Origin: Rhodovastum atsumiense
Lineage (GTDB): Bacteria; Pseudomonadota; Alphaproteobacteria; Acetobacterales; Acetobacteraceae
Direction of reading: 5' to 3'
Assembly (NCBI RefSeq): GCF_937425535.1
Contig: NZ_OW485601.1
Location: 239,001 to 303,000, forward strand
DNA length: 64,000 nucleotides
Position 1 is the stretch's first letter. Every line of letters begins with the position of its first letter. A program made the translations under genes and the position numbers. The notes beneath the pieces were generated by a model that did not search any database, was not told the DNA's origin, and worked only from the letters and a program-made list of their open reading frames with translations. Below, in pieces: positions 51,834 to 61,220 of this stretch.

Positions 51834-53351
51834 TCACACCTCGAAAACCCGTAAGATCAGCACAAAATTCGTCGCCACCAGGGCCAGCAGAGCGAAGGAA
51901 AGGGCAGAGACATCCACTGCCCGCCAGAGCAGCGGCCTCGGCTTGTTGATAGCCGATATGCCGCCGGCGATCGGAAGGCCGAGATCCTCAAGCTCCATCA
52001 ACGAGTGGAAGGAACGATCGAACTGCTTGAGCACCAGCGGCAGACCGATCCCAACGCAGAGCCCCAGTGCCAATGCGGCGGTGGCCAGCATCTGGCGCCT
52101 GGGGAAAATCGGATTCAACGGCACGACGGGAGGATCAACGATCTTGACCTTGGACTTGTCACCGCCGGAATCCGCGGCCTCGGTCAGACGCATCGCTTCA
52201 TACCGCCGCAACAGCTCGGCATGGCCGTTATAGGCCTCCTCGTACTCGCGCTTGATGGTGACGTAGTCGTTCAGCACGTTCGGCTTTTCGCGGCTCATGG
52301 CCTGGAGGCGATCGCGCTCCTGCGTCATTGCGGCCAGGCGTTGTGTCAACAAGGCAGCGGCGAGTTCCGCTTCAACGATGTCGTTCTTCACACGCTCATA
52401 GGTAGGATTGGGGATCACGCGTGCGGCCGTATCGACAGCGTTTACGCCAAGACCGCTGGCTCGCAGGCGAGCAACCAACTCGCGCGCGCGCACAACATCA
52501 GGATTCTGCTCGGTGTAGCGTAGCCGCAGCGCTTCAAGATTCAGTTCGGCCCGCGTCAGGTCCGGACTGGCGGCAACCGTGGGACCAGGACGCGCGCGCG
52601 CCCCATCCGGCGCCACGCTGAGGGCGGAGGGCGTGTTCATAAGTTCCTTTTTCAAAACGACAAGCTTCAACCGATTATCGGCGAGCTGCGTCTTCAGCGA
52701 CGCCACCTGCGCGATGGCAGTGTCAAGATGCGACAGACCGCCTGCCGGATCCGGCAGCAGATCCGCATAGCTGTCGTAGAACTCTTTCTTACGTACTTCC
52801 GCCTTCTTCAACTTCTCTGCGTAAATATCGATTTGCTCGGAGAGAAAGCGCCGGGCGCCATCGATATCGTTGCGGCTCGACGCCGACCTGCTCTCAATGA
52901 AGATGGCAAGCAGGCTGTTGACCACCTCGTAGGTCCGCACCGGATCACTGTCGCTGTAAGTCACCGAGAAGAGGTTCTTGGCAGGTGTTACCACCTTCAC
53001 CTCGTTGGCCAACCGATAGGCCAACATCTGCATCGCCGCCGGACTGGCGACACTCGACTTAAGGCTCGTGCGCGCGATCAGTGTCTCGATGTTCGGGCGA
53101 CTCAGCAACGTACGGTGCAGCATGTCGATCTGGTTCGCAGGCGCGCTTTCCAGCCCGATGCCTTTCAGCAGCGGGGTCAGCACCACGTCTGAATCGATGT
53201 AGAGACGCGCGCTCACCTCATATTTGCTGGGGATCAGCATGATCGCGCCCCAGCAGAGCACACAGATCAACCATGCCAGCACGACCGACCACCAGCGGTG
53301 GCGCCATGCCATCGTCAGGTAGGGGTAACAGAGCGCGCGGATGTTGGACAT
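51834..53351 (-). CDS. Polysaccharide chain-length determinant (Wzz/GumC-like)
   Basis: 505 residues with two membrane helices, near 20-40 (WWSVVLAWLICVLCWGAIML) and near 430-450, and a third at the very C-terminus. The periplasmic part has long coiled-coil segments (150-210 and 330-400). The Wzz signature YEVSARLYIDSDVVLTPLLKG and the PxxPxxP-type motif VPLNPIFPRRQ lie beside the first and second helix. It sets polymer length with the ATPase encoded next. Base composition of this and the following genes is less GC-rich than the mar region. Confidence 0.85.
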   Translation of the reverse strand: MSNIRALCYPYLTMAWRHRWWSVVLAWLICVLCWGAIMLIPSKYEVSARLYIDSDVVLTPLLKGIGLESAPANQIDMLHRTLLSRPNIETLIARTSLKSSVASPAAMQMLAYRLANEVKVVTPAKNLFSVTYSDSDPVRTYEVVNSLLAIFIESRSASSRNDIDGARRFLSEQIDIYAEKLKKAEVRKKEFYDSYADLLPDPAGGLSHLDTAIAQVASLKTQLADNRLKLVVLKKELMNTPSALSVAPDGARARPGPTVAASPDLTRAELNLEALRLRYTEQNPDVVRARELVARLRASGLGVNAVDTAARVIPNPTYERVKNDIVEAELAAALLTQRLAAMTQERDRLQAMSREKPNVLNDYVTIKREYEEAYNGHAELLRRYEAMRLTEAADSGGDKSKVKIVDPPVVPLNPIFPRRQMLATAALALGLCVGIGLPLVLKQFDRSFHSLMELEDLGLPIAGGISAINKPRPLLWRAVDVSALSFALLALVATNFVLILRVFEV

Positions 53352-53358
53352 GTCTTCC

Positions 53359-53882
53359 TTAGAACCGACCCTGTGGAATAACCAGGATGCCGTTGGGCTC
53401 CACCTCCATGTTCTGACTGACGTCACCGTGCTTCAGCAGGTCAGCGCCCCGCACCAGGAAGGCACCATTGTCCGTGGCGCAGTCGGTCATGCGCCTGACC
53501 ATGATCATGACGTCAAGGGCGGCAATGTGGTCACGACAGGCGATCGCCGGTGGCTGTGTGACCTCATTGATGACGAACACCCGCCTGTTGAATGGCCTCT
53601 CGAACGTCCCGCCAATGACAGGGACCTTCGGCTCCTTGGCATATGCCGCCGGCCGCCCGGCCATGTCGGCCGCTGGCGCGCCCGGCGCTTTACCAACCGC
53701 AGACATCCCGGAAACGAGCGGAGGGCGATACAGCCTTCCGGACGCACCGGCACCTCGGTGCTGAGCTGCGGCGTGTCGCGGACGACGATCTGTCGCTGGC
53801 GCCAGACATCGATCGCGTATGCATCGGGCTGAACCGCTGCCTTCGCGACGGCAATGCCCTTATCTCCGTGAGCAGTCAGCAC
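53359..53882 (-). pseudogene. Broken polysaccharide export protein (Wza/PEP-CTERM type)
   Basis: Two minus-strand frames together resemble an export lipoprotein. The upstream part (53882 to about 53700) has the poly-export start AYAIDVWRQRQIVVRDTPQLSTEVPV. The downstream part (53706-53359), in another frame, has the SLBB-like VFVINEVTQPPAIACR and the terminal GDVSQNMEVEPNGILVIPQGRF. The middle is missing or out of frame and the signal peptide is gone. Located directly before wzz, it is the expected wza position. The loss probably inactivates export. Confidence 0.65.
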
Positions 53883-54046
53883 GAAGCATCATCCAAAGCA
53901 GGATTTTCGCCACAACTGGCAAACACTATCAAGATCACAACAGATATATTTGGAAAAAAAGTCATCATTGTTTGCAAGAATCGTGATACCGCGTTCTCGA
54001 ATGAATAGTATTGCTATTATTTTATCTAAATCGTTTCGGTTGACTG
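53883..54046. other. AT-rich spacer beside the broken export gene
   Basis: This 164-bp stretch is unusually AT-rich, with TTTATCTAAATC and runs of A and T. No gene or clear promoter was identified. It may contain the former promoter of the export-wzz operon. Confidence 0.4.
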
Positions 54047-55789
54047 CTATTCATACGCCGCGCGACCGCCAGGCCTGGAGGTGGCGACGCGCTGCGTATT
54101 ACACTCGAGCAGGGCTCGCATCTTGGGCGCCTGTGCCAGGGGTTGCAGGTAACTTGCCTTGGCACCCCAACTGCCATAGCGGGTGCCCTGCTGGCTGACG
54201 CTCGAATAGGCGCAAAACAGCCGGCAGCCGATCTCCTGGTGCAGGCGCAGATCCTCCACGTAAAGGTCATACATGCCGGGATTGACCTGAGCGGCAGCAA
54301 GCGCAGGGTTGTAGGGCAGCTCTTCCTGATTGGCTGGCTGCAGATGCTGACCACCTTCGTAGACAGCGTAGCCGAGGCCGTATACCTGCGCGATGCCAGC
54401 CTGAGCGCGCGTCCATGGCATCGTGTCGCGCTTCAAGACGCGGCGCATATCGGCTATCACGTCATCGGCACTCAGCTTCGCACCCTTGGCGGCCCAGGCG
54501 GCATACTCGACCTCGCCTGGCCCGAAATAGCCGCCCGGGGCAAGCACGTCGGCTCCCCCGTTCCGGGCGCACCATTCAGCAGTGCGTCGCGCCGCGTCGA
54601 TGTAAGCGTGCTGCACGGTGCAGGCTCGCACCAGCCTTGCCCGATCGCGTCCGGTCCACTCGCGCTCCCAGATTGCGAAGGCCCGCCGGAACAGTGCGCC
54701 GATACGCTCCGGATGCGCCGTGCCGGCGCGGGTGCCCTCGTCTTCCCAGGGCTGTACGCCCTTCGCCTTGACCATGTCGCCAGCAAGCGTCGAGCGTAGC
54801 ATCCAATGGCTCTGGATGAATCCCCAGTTCCAAAGCTCATTGGAATATTCGAGGTAGATCGGCAGGCGCGGGTCGAGTTTGGCTCGGGTGAGGCGCGCGT
54901 ATTCGGCGATATACTCGTCGCTTGCCCGGTGGGGGATGCACAACCACGGCGCCACTCCCAGCATGTTGGCCAACTCGAGCATCACTTCGATGGCAACCCC
55001 CCCCGAGAAGCGATAGTCGAATGCGCTCGGCGGCGGCCCCCACGTCCCGTCGGGATCGCCGCTTATGCCCACCATGGTGTAGAAGTCCGGGCGTTTGCGG
55101 CGGCCCCACTCCTCCTCCAGGGAGCCGTTGGTCACCGCCCAGTCCATGAAGCGCAAACAGTGGAAGGAACGGCAGAAGTCGAGGAACTCCGGCAGGAACG
55201 GATTGGCAGCGAGATCGGCTTTCTCGTCCTCGATCGCCACGATGCGGATGTTGCGCACATGATCACCCCGCTTGGAGCGGGTGATCACGATGCCTTCCAG
55301 AAGGGTGGGATTGTGCTTCATGTCAAGCAACACACGCCCGGGCTGCGCGCTCAGCACCGTTGTGTTCATGACACCGGCGAAGCTGCCCGTGCCTTCATGC
55401 AGAAGCACGTAGCGTCCCGGACGTCGCACGTTCGGCAGCACCGTGAACGGAACCTGCCATTCGGAGGATGCCGGCACGCGGATAGGTGCTTCAAGGGGAT
55501 AGCCGTTTGCGTCCAGCTCGAAATGTGCAATCTGCTCGGTATCCCAAGGACCGCAGCATTCAAGGTTCGTGGTGAGCCAGGGCCGCGCCCCCCACATCAG
55601 ATTACGAAATGGAAAGCCGGGATCATAATCGGCGATGCCTGAGAGGTTCATGCCGATCGGCAAGCGAGGTAGCGGCTTTCGCTGCTCATTCGCGGTTGCG
55701 CCCTTGGCGCGCCCAAGGCCGCCTGCAACGCCAGCGGTCGCCAGGATGCCTGTCGTGGTGATCACGTGCCGTCGCGTCGGTGCCACCAT
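54047..55789 (-). CDS. Tat-secreted glycoside-hydrolase-like protein
   Basis: A 580-residue protein with a Tat leader (TRRHVITTTGILATAGVAGG). It has the block IYLEYSNELWNWGF, in which the NE pair looks like the acid/base residue of clan-A glycosidases, plus HCLRFMDWAVTNG and a later YEGGQHL whose glutamate could be the nucleophile. Proteins of this type are found near cellulose or exopolysaccharide genes. It probably trims polysaccharide in the periplasm or outside. It lies in the minus-strand EPS region but is separated from the broken export gene by AT-rich DNA. Confidence 0.62.
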   Translation of the reverse strand: MVAPTRRHVITTTGILATAGVAGGLGRAKGATANEQRKPLPRLPIGMNLSGIADYDPGFPFRNLMWGARPWLTTNLECCGPWDTEQIAHFELDANGYPLEAPIRVPASSEWQVPFTVLPNVRRPGRYVLLHEGTGSFAGVMNTTVLSAQPGRVLLDMKHNPTLLEGIVITRSKRGDHVRNIRIVAIEDEKADLAANPFLPEFLDFCRSFHCLRFMDWAVTNGSLEEEWGRRKRPDFYTMVGISGDPDGTWGPPPSAFDYRFSGGVAIEVMLELANMLGVAPWLCIPHRASDEYIAEYARLTRAKLDPRLPIYLEYSNELWNWGFIQSHWMLRSTLAGDMVKAKGVQPWEDEGTRAGTAHPERIGALFRRAFAIWEREWTGRDRARLVRACTVQHAYIDAARRTAEWCARNGGADVLAPGGYFGPGEVEYAAWAAKGAKLSADDVIADMRRVLKRDTMPWTRAQAGIAQVYGLGYAVYEGGQHLQPANQEELPYNPALAAAQVNPGMYDLYVEDLRLHQEIGCRLFCAYSSVSQQGTRYGSWGAKASYLQPLAQAPKMRALLECNTQRVATSRPGGRAAYE

Positions 55790-55795
55790 CCCTGC

Positions 55796-56353
55796 CTACC
55801 GGACGATCTTCAGGTTGATCATCGCTCTTTCACCCATGGTGGATGACCCTGCGCTGCCGCAGCTGCCGGGTCGGTGCAACAGGCGCGATAAGATCGAGCG
55901 CAATAGCAATGTGCAAGGCCAAGAGAATATCACCGCCTGGACCCTGGAGAGTACGCCGAACCGGCTCAGTGCGGCGCACGGTACCACAACGTCGAACACG
56001 CGCCCAGCACCTGTTGCCATGGCGAGCACGCGACCGTCTGGCACGGCGATCATCTTGAATTCACCCCACCCTGTTGCCGCTAATTCGGACAGGGACGACT
56101 TCGCGAGCACCAAGGCGATCGTATCAATGAGCAGGTGTCCGTCGTTATGGGCAAGGATACCAACCGTCACCAGCAGGCCCCCTCCCCTGCCATTGAGACG
56201 GATGGCGACGTCCCTGATCCGGCAGCAACCTTGCTGAGGCCCGAGGCCAGCGCAAACGAAAAGTATGAGGAGATGTGCATCGTCAGAGCGTGCAGCGATT
56301 ACAGCCACGGCTCGGGCAAATGCCGAGCCTCGCGCAACATTATGGAACCGCAA
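55796..56353 (-). pseudogene. Possible glycosyltransferase family 2 remnant
   Basis: The frame contains LLVTVGILAHNDGHLLIDTIALVLA and FKMIAVPDGRV, which resemble the first two strands of a GT-A glycosyltransferase (IxAHNExxxL and VxVVxNGxxD). The DXD region and the rest of the domain are absent, and flanking sequence is not family-like. I take it as a decayed fragment of a sugar-chain synthesis gene, with low certainty; it may be a chance frame. Confidence 0.3.
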
Positions 56354-56752
56354 TCTGGCAGCAAGTCGCTGAACACACTTACCATGCCTGGTGTGCCTCG
56401 TGCGGGAACCGCTCCGGTGACGGGCAGCAAAGCATCAGAAACAAATGACCCGAGCAGAGCCACCAGATCGAGACAGTAATTCGCATGGATTGAGCTATCC
56501 GTCGCCTTCCCGCTCATCATGGTCATACCCAGGCGGTCGGCGTCCATATGCGCCAAGGGGACAGATCTGGTTCATCGGGGGTACACCGTATGCGCTCATT
56601 GTCCGTCCCTATGCGCATGCTTGCCTGATGTGCTTCTGTATAATATTGCCTTGCAATGGATTGATCGCCTACGTGCGGGAGGCTTTCGCGGAGCGTGATG
56701 TGCTTCGTCCGGCTTACGAGGGAGCTATGCTGGAAATTGGGTGACGGCCCGA
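56354..56752. other. Gene-poor stretch before the insertion-sequence nest
   Basis: Nothing convincing is coded in these 399 bases. Short frames on both strands lack ribosome sites and recognisable motifs. It is probably debris left by insertion and deletion. Confidence 0.4.
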
Positions 56753-57042
56753 TCAGGCGGCGGTCTGCACTGGGGCCTCGATGACCTCAAGGCCGTTGCG
56801 GAATCTGACACCTCGGACGACCTTCGGCAACTGGTTCTCACCCTTCAGGCGGCGCCATGTCTTGGCAGCCATCATCACCAGTTTGAAAACCATGAGGCGG
56901 GCAGTGTCCTGCGAGAGCGCGCCCTTGGTCCGCACCGTGCGTAGGCGAACGGTGGCGAACACGCTTTCAATCGGGTTCGATGTGCGCAGATGATCCCAGT
57001 GCTCGGCTGGGAAGTCGTAGAAGGTCAGCAGTGCGTCACGGT
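56753..57042 (-). pseudogene. IS256-family transposase, C-terminal remnant
   Basis: About 96 residues of an IS256 (mutator-type) transposase C-terminus remain: LLTFYDFPAEHWDHLRTSNP, IESVFATVRLRTVRTKGALS, then MVFKLVMMAAKTWRRLKG. The frame is cut at 57042-57043 exactly where an IS3 element begins (TGAACCGCCCCGG), so the IS3 insertion disrupted it. The N-terminal part is not found on the far side. Confidence 0.85.
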
Positions 57043-57093
57043 CTGAACCGCCCCGGGATTGCCGGAGGCTCCAATCCTTGAGAGGATGGAGCG

Positions 57094-57426
57094 ATGGAGA
57101 AGCGCAAGACATCGACGCGGTATTCGGCGGAGGTTCGTGCCCGCGCGGTGCGGATGGTGCTGGAGCATACCGACGAGCACGGCCCACAGTGGAAGGCGAT
57201 AGCCTCGATTGCGGCCAAGATCGGCTGTACGGGGGAAACGCTGCGAGGCTGGGTACGGCAGGCGGAGCGGGACCAAGGGCTGAAGCCAGGTGCAACCACG
57301 GAGGAGCGCGAGCGGATCAAGGCTCTGGAGCGCGAAGTTCGTGAACTGCGGCAGGCGAACGAGATTCTGCGTAAAGCATCTGCATATTTTGCCCTGGCGG
57401 AGCTCGACCGCCGGTCCAGGACATGA
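57094..57426 (+). CDS. IS3-family transposase OrfA
   Basis: A 110-residue DNA-binding subunit with a helix-turn-helix (SIAAKIGCTGETLRGWVRQAE) and a C-terminal leucine-zipper-like helix (ALEREVRELRQANEILRKAS). The ATG 57094 frame overlaps orfB by four bases (ATGA). It is intact, but its partner is truncated. Confidence 0.92.
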   Translation: MEKRKTSTRYSAEVRARAVRMVLEHTDEHGPQWKAIASIAAKIGCTGETLRGWVRQAERDQGLKPGATTEERERIKALEREVRELRQANEILRKASAYFALAELDRRSRT

Positions 57427-58028
57427 TCGCGTTTATCGACGATCACCGTGACGCCTATGGGGTCGAGCCGATCTGCAGGGTTCTGCCGATCGCCCCATCG
57501 ACGTATCATGAGCATGCTGCGCGACGCGCCGATCCCGGCCGCGCACCAGTTCGTGTTCGCCAGGACGTGTTTCTGCGTGTGCAGATCCGCCGTGTGTTTG
57601 ACGAGAACTTCAAAATCTACGGGGTGCGCAAGGTCTGGCGGCAGCTGCAACGAGAAGGGATCGATGTCGCCCGCTGTGCGGTGGCGCGCCTGATGCGTGA
57701 GATGGGCCTGCAGGGCGCGGTGCGAGGAAAAACGATCAAGACCACGACACGTGATGCAGCGACGCCATGCCCAGCCGATCGGGTGAACCGGCAGTTCGGG
57801 GCACCACGACCAAATGCCCTGTGGCTCTCCGACTTTACCTATGTGGCAACTTGGCAAGGCTTCATCTACGTTGCCTTTGTGATCGATGCGTTTGCCCGTC
57901 GTATCGTCGGTTGGCGAGTTTCCCGCACCGCGCGTGCGGATTTCGTTCTCGATGCACTCGAGCAGGCTCTGCACGATCGTCGTCCGGTCCCGAACGGCGG
58001 CCTGATCCACCACAGCGACCGTGGCGTC
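57423..58028 (+). pseudogene. IS3-family transposase OrfB, truncated
   Basis: The HTH_21 region (YGVRKVWRQLQREGIDVAR) and the first part of the rve integrase domain (LWLSDFTYVATWQGFIYVAF, first catalytic D) are present. So is the second D in LIHHSDRGVQ. The frame then leaves the family at about 58029 and never reaches the catalytic glutamate. The reading frame stays open to 58139 but codes for IS30-end sequence. Confidence 0.9.
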
Positions 58029-58038
58029 CAGCTTGGGT

Positions 58039-59445
58039 TCAAGTGGTCGTCGCAACACCCGTGTGCGCCGATCTCAGCAGTTCGTCAAATGCCTCGGCAG
58101 GCGTTCTCCATCCAAGTGTCTTGCGCGGCCGGCTGTTGAGCGTCGCGGCCACTGCGGCGAGAGCTGCCGCGCTGTGAGTGCTCAGGTCCGTGCCCTTCGG
58201 GAAATGCTGCCTCAGCAGCCCATTGGTGTTCTCGTTCGTTCCGCGCTGCCAGGGGCTGTGCGGATCGCAGAAATAAACCTGCACGCCAGTGTCGATCCGC
58301 AGCTGCGCATGCTGGCTCAGCTCGGTGCCCCTGATCCCAGGTCAAGGATCGCCGCAATTGCTGAGGCAAGCTCGCGATCGTGCGTGTAATGGCGCTGCGT
58401 ACCGCCTCGGCTCCATGACCGGCGAGCGCAGGCCCGTTCTTCACGCGATCGCCGTCTCCGTGGCCCGGCATGCGAGGCAGGTGAAGCAAGATGGTGAACC
58501 GTGTCGTGCGCTCGACCAGCGTACCAATCGCCGAGCTGCCCAGTCCCAGGATAGGTCCCCCTCCCAGTGTCCCGGCACCGCCCGGTCGGCCACCTCTGCC
58601 GGACGTTTGCTGATCATGATCTCGGGGGTGACGTGCGACTGGCCCCGTCCGCGGCTGCGCGCCCGTGGCACGCGGAGCGCCCGCCCCGTTCGCAGGCAAG
58701 CGGTCAGCTCGCGCCGCAACGCGCCGCGGCCTTGCACGTAGAGCGCCTGGTAGATGGCCTCGTGGCTGATGCGCATTGTCTCGTCACCAGGAAAGTCGAG
58801 CCGCAGCCGTTGGGAAATCTGCTCGGGGCTCCACGCTCTTGCCCAACGGCGGTGCTGCCTGGGCCCGTGCCGACGCCCCTTCCAGGGCACGACCGGCCCG
58901 CAAAACGCGGCCCCGACCGGGCCAGCAACTTCGCCTGCCAATCGGTCCTGAACATATTTCCGCAGGACCGGGTTCGCCACCAGCTTCGCACGCTTCGGAC
59001 GGCGCGCAGCCCGCTCGGCATGCCACTGCGCCGTCGTGGCCCGATACTCCAGACCACCGCCGCGCGTCGCGGCATTGCGGCGCAGTTCACGCGAGATCGT
59101 CGATGCATTTCGCCCCAGTCGCCGGGCAGTCTCCCGCACCCCACAGCCCTGAGTCCGCAACAGCGCAATCTCCTCGCGTTCCGCAAATGACAGGTACCGC
59201 TCCGACAGCGGCTTCGATGATGGTGCAAGTATTTTCGGTGCCATGCCACCCGCCTCTCGGAACCAGCGGGCACCCACCGCCTGCGACACGCCGACCTCTA
59301 TCGCCGCTGCCTCACTCGGCCGCCCCAATGCGATCGCCGCCCAGAACCGCCTCCGGTTCTCGCGCTGCGCCACACCCGGCCGGCCAGGTGACCGCTTCAA
59401 TACGGCACGTAGTGCCCGATCCGAGCGTCGGCGCCTACTCCTCAT
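58039..59445 (-). pseudogene. IS30-family transposase with two frameshifts
   Basis: From ATG 59445 the frame has an HTH (RETARRLGRNASTISRELRR) and the start of the catalytic domain (VPGHWEGDL). A missing base near 58553 shifts it to a second frame (LGLGSSAIGTLVERTTRFTI), and an extra G near 58327-58331 shifts it to a third ([20 protein letters not shown] to the stop at 58039). The two changes are one base each and of opposite sign. The element interrupts the IS3 orfB on its right end, and the IS630 element abuts its left end. Confidence 0.88.
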
Positions 59446-59459
59446 CGCACCCCCCCCTT

Positions 59460-60629
59460 ATACCAATGCCCACGGGTCAGAACCGATGTGCCCAGTCGCG
59501 TAGTCCGATGGACATGATCCGCCAAGGCTGATCCATGAGCCTGTTCCACGCGTCGCAGCAGTGTTCGACGATAGCCTCGTAGGAGCGGAACACTAGGTTC
59601 GAGAGCCAGTTGTCACGTAGGAATTGCCATATATTCTCGGTGGGGTTGAGCTCAGGGCATTTCGGCGGCAGCGGCACCAAGGTGATGTTGGACGGCACCA
59701 CGAGGCGCGCTGAGGTATGCCATCCCGCCTGATCGAGCAGCAGCACGGCATGTGCACCAGGCGCCACGGCGGCGGCGATCTCGACCAGATGCAGATTCAT
59801 CGCATCGAGATTGCATCGGGGCAGAACCAGCGCTGCCCCCTTGCCCTCCCGAGGGCAGATGGCGCCGAAGATGTAGGTGGACGCCGTGCGCTGGTCCTGG
59901 GGTGCAGAGGGTCGAGTACCCCGTCGGGCCCAGCGGCGGGTGAGCTTGTTTTTCTGGCCAACCCGGGCTTCGTCAGCAAACCAGACCTCTATTCGCTCAG
60001 GGGCGATACCCGTCTCGGCGGCGATTTCCTCCAGACGGGCCGGGAAACTTTTTTAAAATGTTCGATTGCTCCTTCGGCCTGGGCATGATGGCGCGGCCGA
60101 ACCGACAGCTTGCGAAAGCCCATCGCCCGCAATTCCCGGCTTATCGTTTGCCGCGACACCGATATCTGGAATTCTTCCCACACCCACTGACACAGATCGA
60201 TTTGCCGCCAGCGCACCACACCGTGCACCGCCGGGATCGGCCCGCTATCGATGACCGCCGCCAATGCCGCACGCTGCTCGGCAGTCAGCAGAGGCGCTGG
60301 CCCCGGCCGCTTGGGATCGATCAGCCCCGCCGGACCAGCCGCGTTGAACTTCACCACCCAGTCTCGAACGATCTGCGGCGTCACCCCGCCGATCTTCGCC
60401 GCCTCCGTTCGGCTCGACCCCTCGTAGATCGCCGCCAGTGCCAACAGACGTCGGGCTTGTCCCCCGTCCTTCGCGGCCCGGGCCGCCGCACGGACCGACA
60501 TCGCGTCAAAATCACCTCGCAAGAGCAGGGGGCGTGTCATGGCGAACCTCCTTCGTTCGCCATCTTGAATCCGATCTCACCCGCGTCGGGCAACCCCCAA
60601 ACGAGTTGTCATCCACGGGCATTGGTATA
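59460..60629 (-). mobile_element. IS630-family insertion sequence with TA ends
   Basis: Terminal inverted repeats TTATACCAATGCCC (59458-59471) and GGGCATTGGTATAA (60617-60630) bound the element, with TA at each end as expected for IS630 target duplication. It is about 1.17 kb and structurally complete. It lies between the broken IS30 gene and an IS66 fragment. Confidence 0.9.
59477..60540 (-). CDS. IS630 transposase made by a -1 frameshift
   Basis: Two overlapping frames. The first, 60540-59989, gives 183 residues with paired HTH domains (GGVTPQIVRDWVVKFNAAG; ISVSRQTISRELRAMGFRK). The second begins in the -1 frame around 60050 and holds the DDE domain: FADEARVG, LLLDQAGWH and LPPKCPELNPTENIWQFL, ending at 59477. 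The switch point is the run TTTTAAAAAAG, after EHFKK. Programmed -1 frameshifting is common in IS630, so the transposase may be active. A simple inactivating indel is the alternative. Confidence 0.8.
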
Positions 60630-60630
60630 A

Positions 60631-61220
60631 CAGGCCCTAGCCAGTTCAACGTCGGCCAGCACGCCCTGTGTTGGATCCATGCCGAGCGGCTGGTGCACAA
60701 GCTGGAGACGTTCACCGACCAACAGCGCGCCGCCCAGCAGATCGTCCGCAGTCTGATCTGGTGATACTATGCCGATCTGAAGGCCTACCGCCGCGATCCA
60801 ACCCCACGCCGGCGCAGCGAGCTACGAGCCCGCTTCGATCGTATCTTCCTGCGCACCACCGGCTTTGCCACGCTCGATCGCCTGCTGCAGCGGCTGCACG
60901 CCAACAAGGCCGAGTTGCTGATGGTGCTCGATCACCCCGAGATCCCGCTCCACACCAACGGGTCGGAGAACGACATCCGCTGCCAGGTGACCAAGCGCCA
61001 GGTCAGCGGCGGCACCAAGACCGACACCGGGCGCAACTGCCGCGACGCCTTCCTCGGGCTCGGAAAGACCTGCAAGAAGCTCTGCGTCTCCTTCTGGGAC
61101 TATCTCGGCGCCAGGCTCGGCGTGCCCAACGCGCCAGTCATTCCCCCCCTCGCTGACCTCATCCGCTGCCGCGGTCAGCCTGCCTGATCAGCCTGCTACC
61201 CGCGGTTTTGCCCCGGTTAC
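60631..61220 (+). pseudogene. IS66-family transposase fragment with internal stop
   Basis: The fragment starts at the IS630 right end and codes for FNVGQHALCWIHAERLVHKL, then a stop at 60762-60764 in the same frame, then YYADLKAYRRDPTPRRR through RLHANKAELLMVLDHPEIPL, NGSENDIRCQVTKRQVSGGT and a stop at 61187. It is the C-terminal half of a transposase. The element end is likely TTTTGCCCCGGTTAC, finishing at 61220, where the next IS66 copy begins. Confidence 0.82.

Larger units (their letters stand above)
57043..58028 (+). mobile_element. IS3-family insertion sequence, 3-prime end lost
   Basis: The left end, TGAACCGCCCCGGGATTGCC, lies at 57043. The element carries orfA and overlapping orfB. 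The right part is missing because another element (IS30 type) begins inside orfB at about 58029. Confidence 0.85.
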
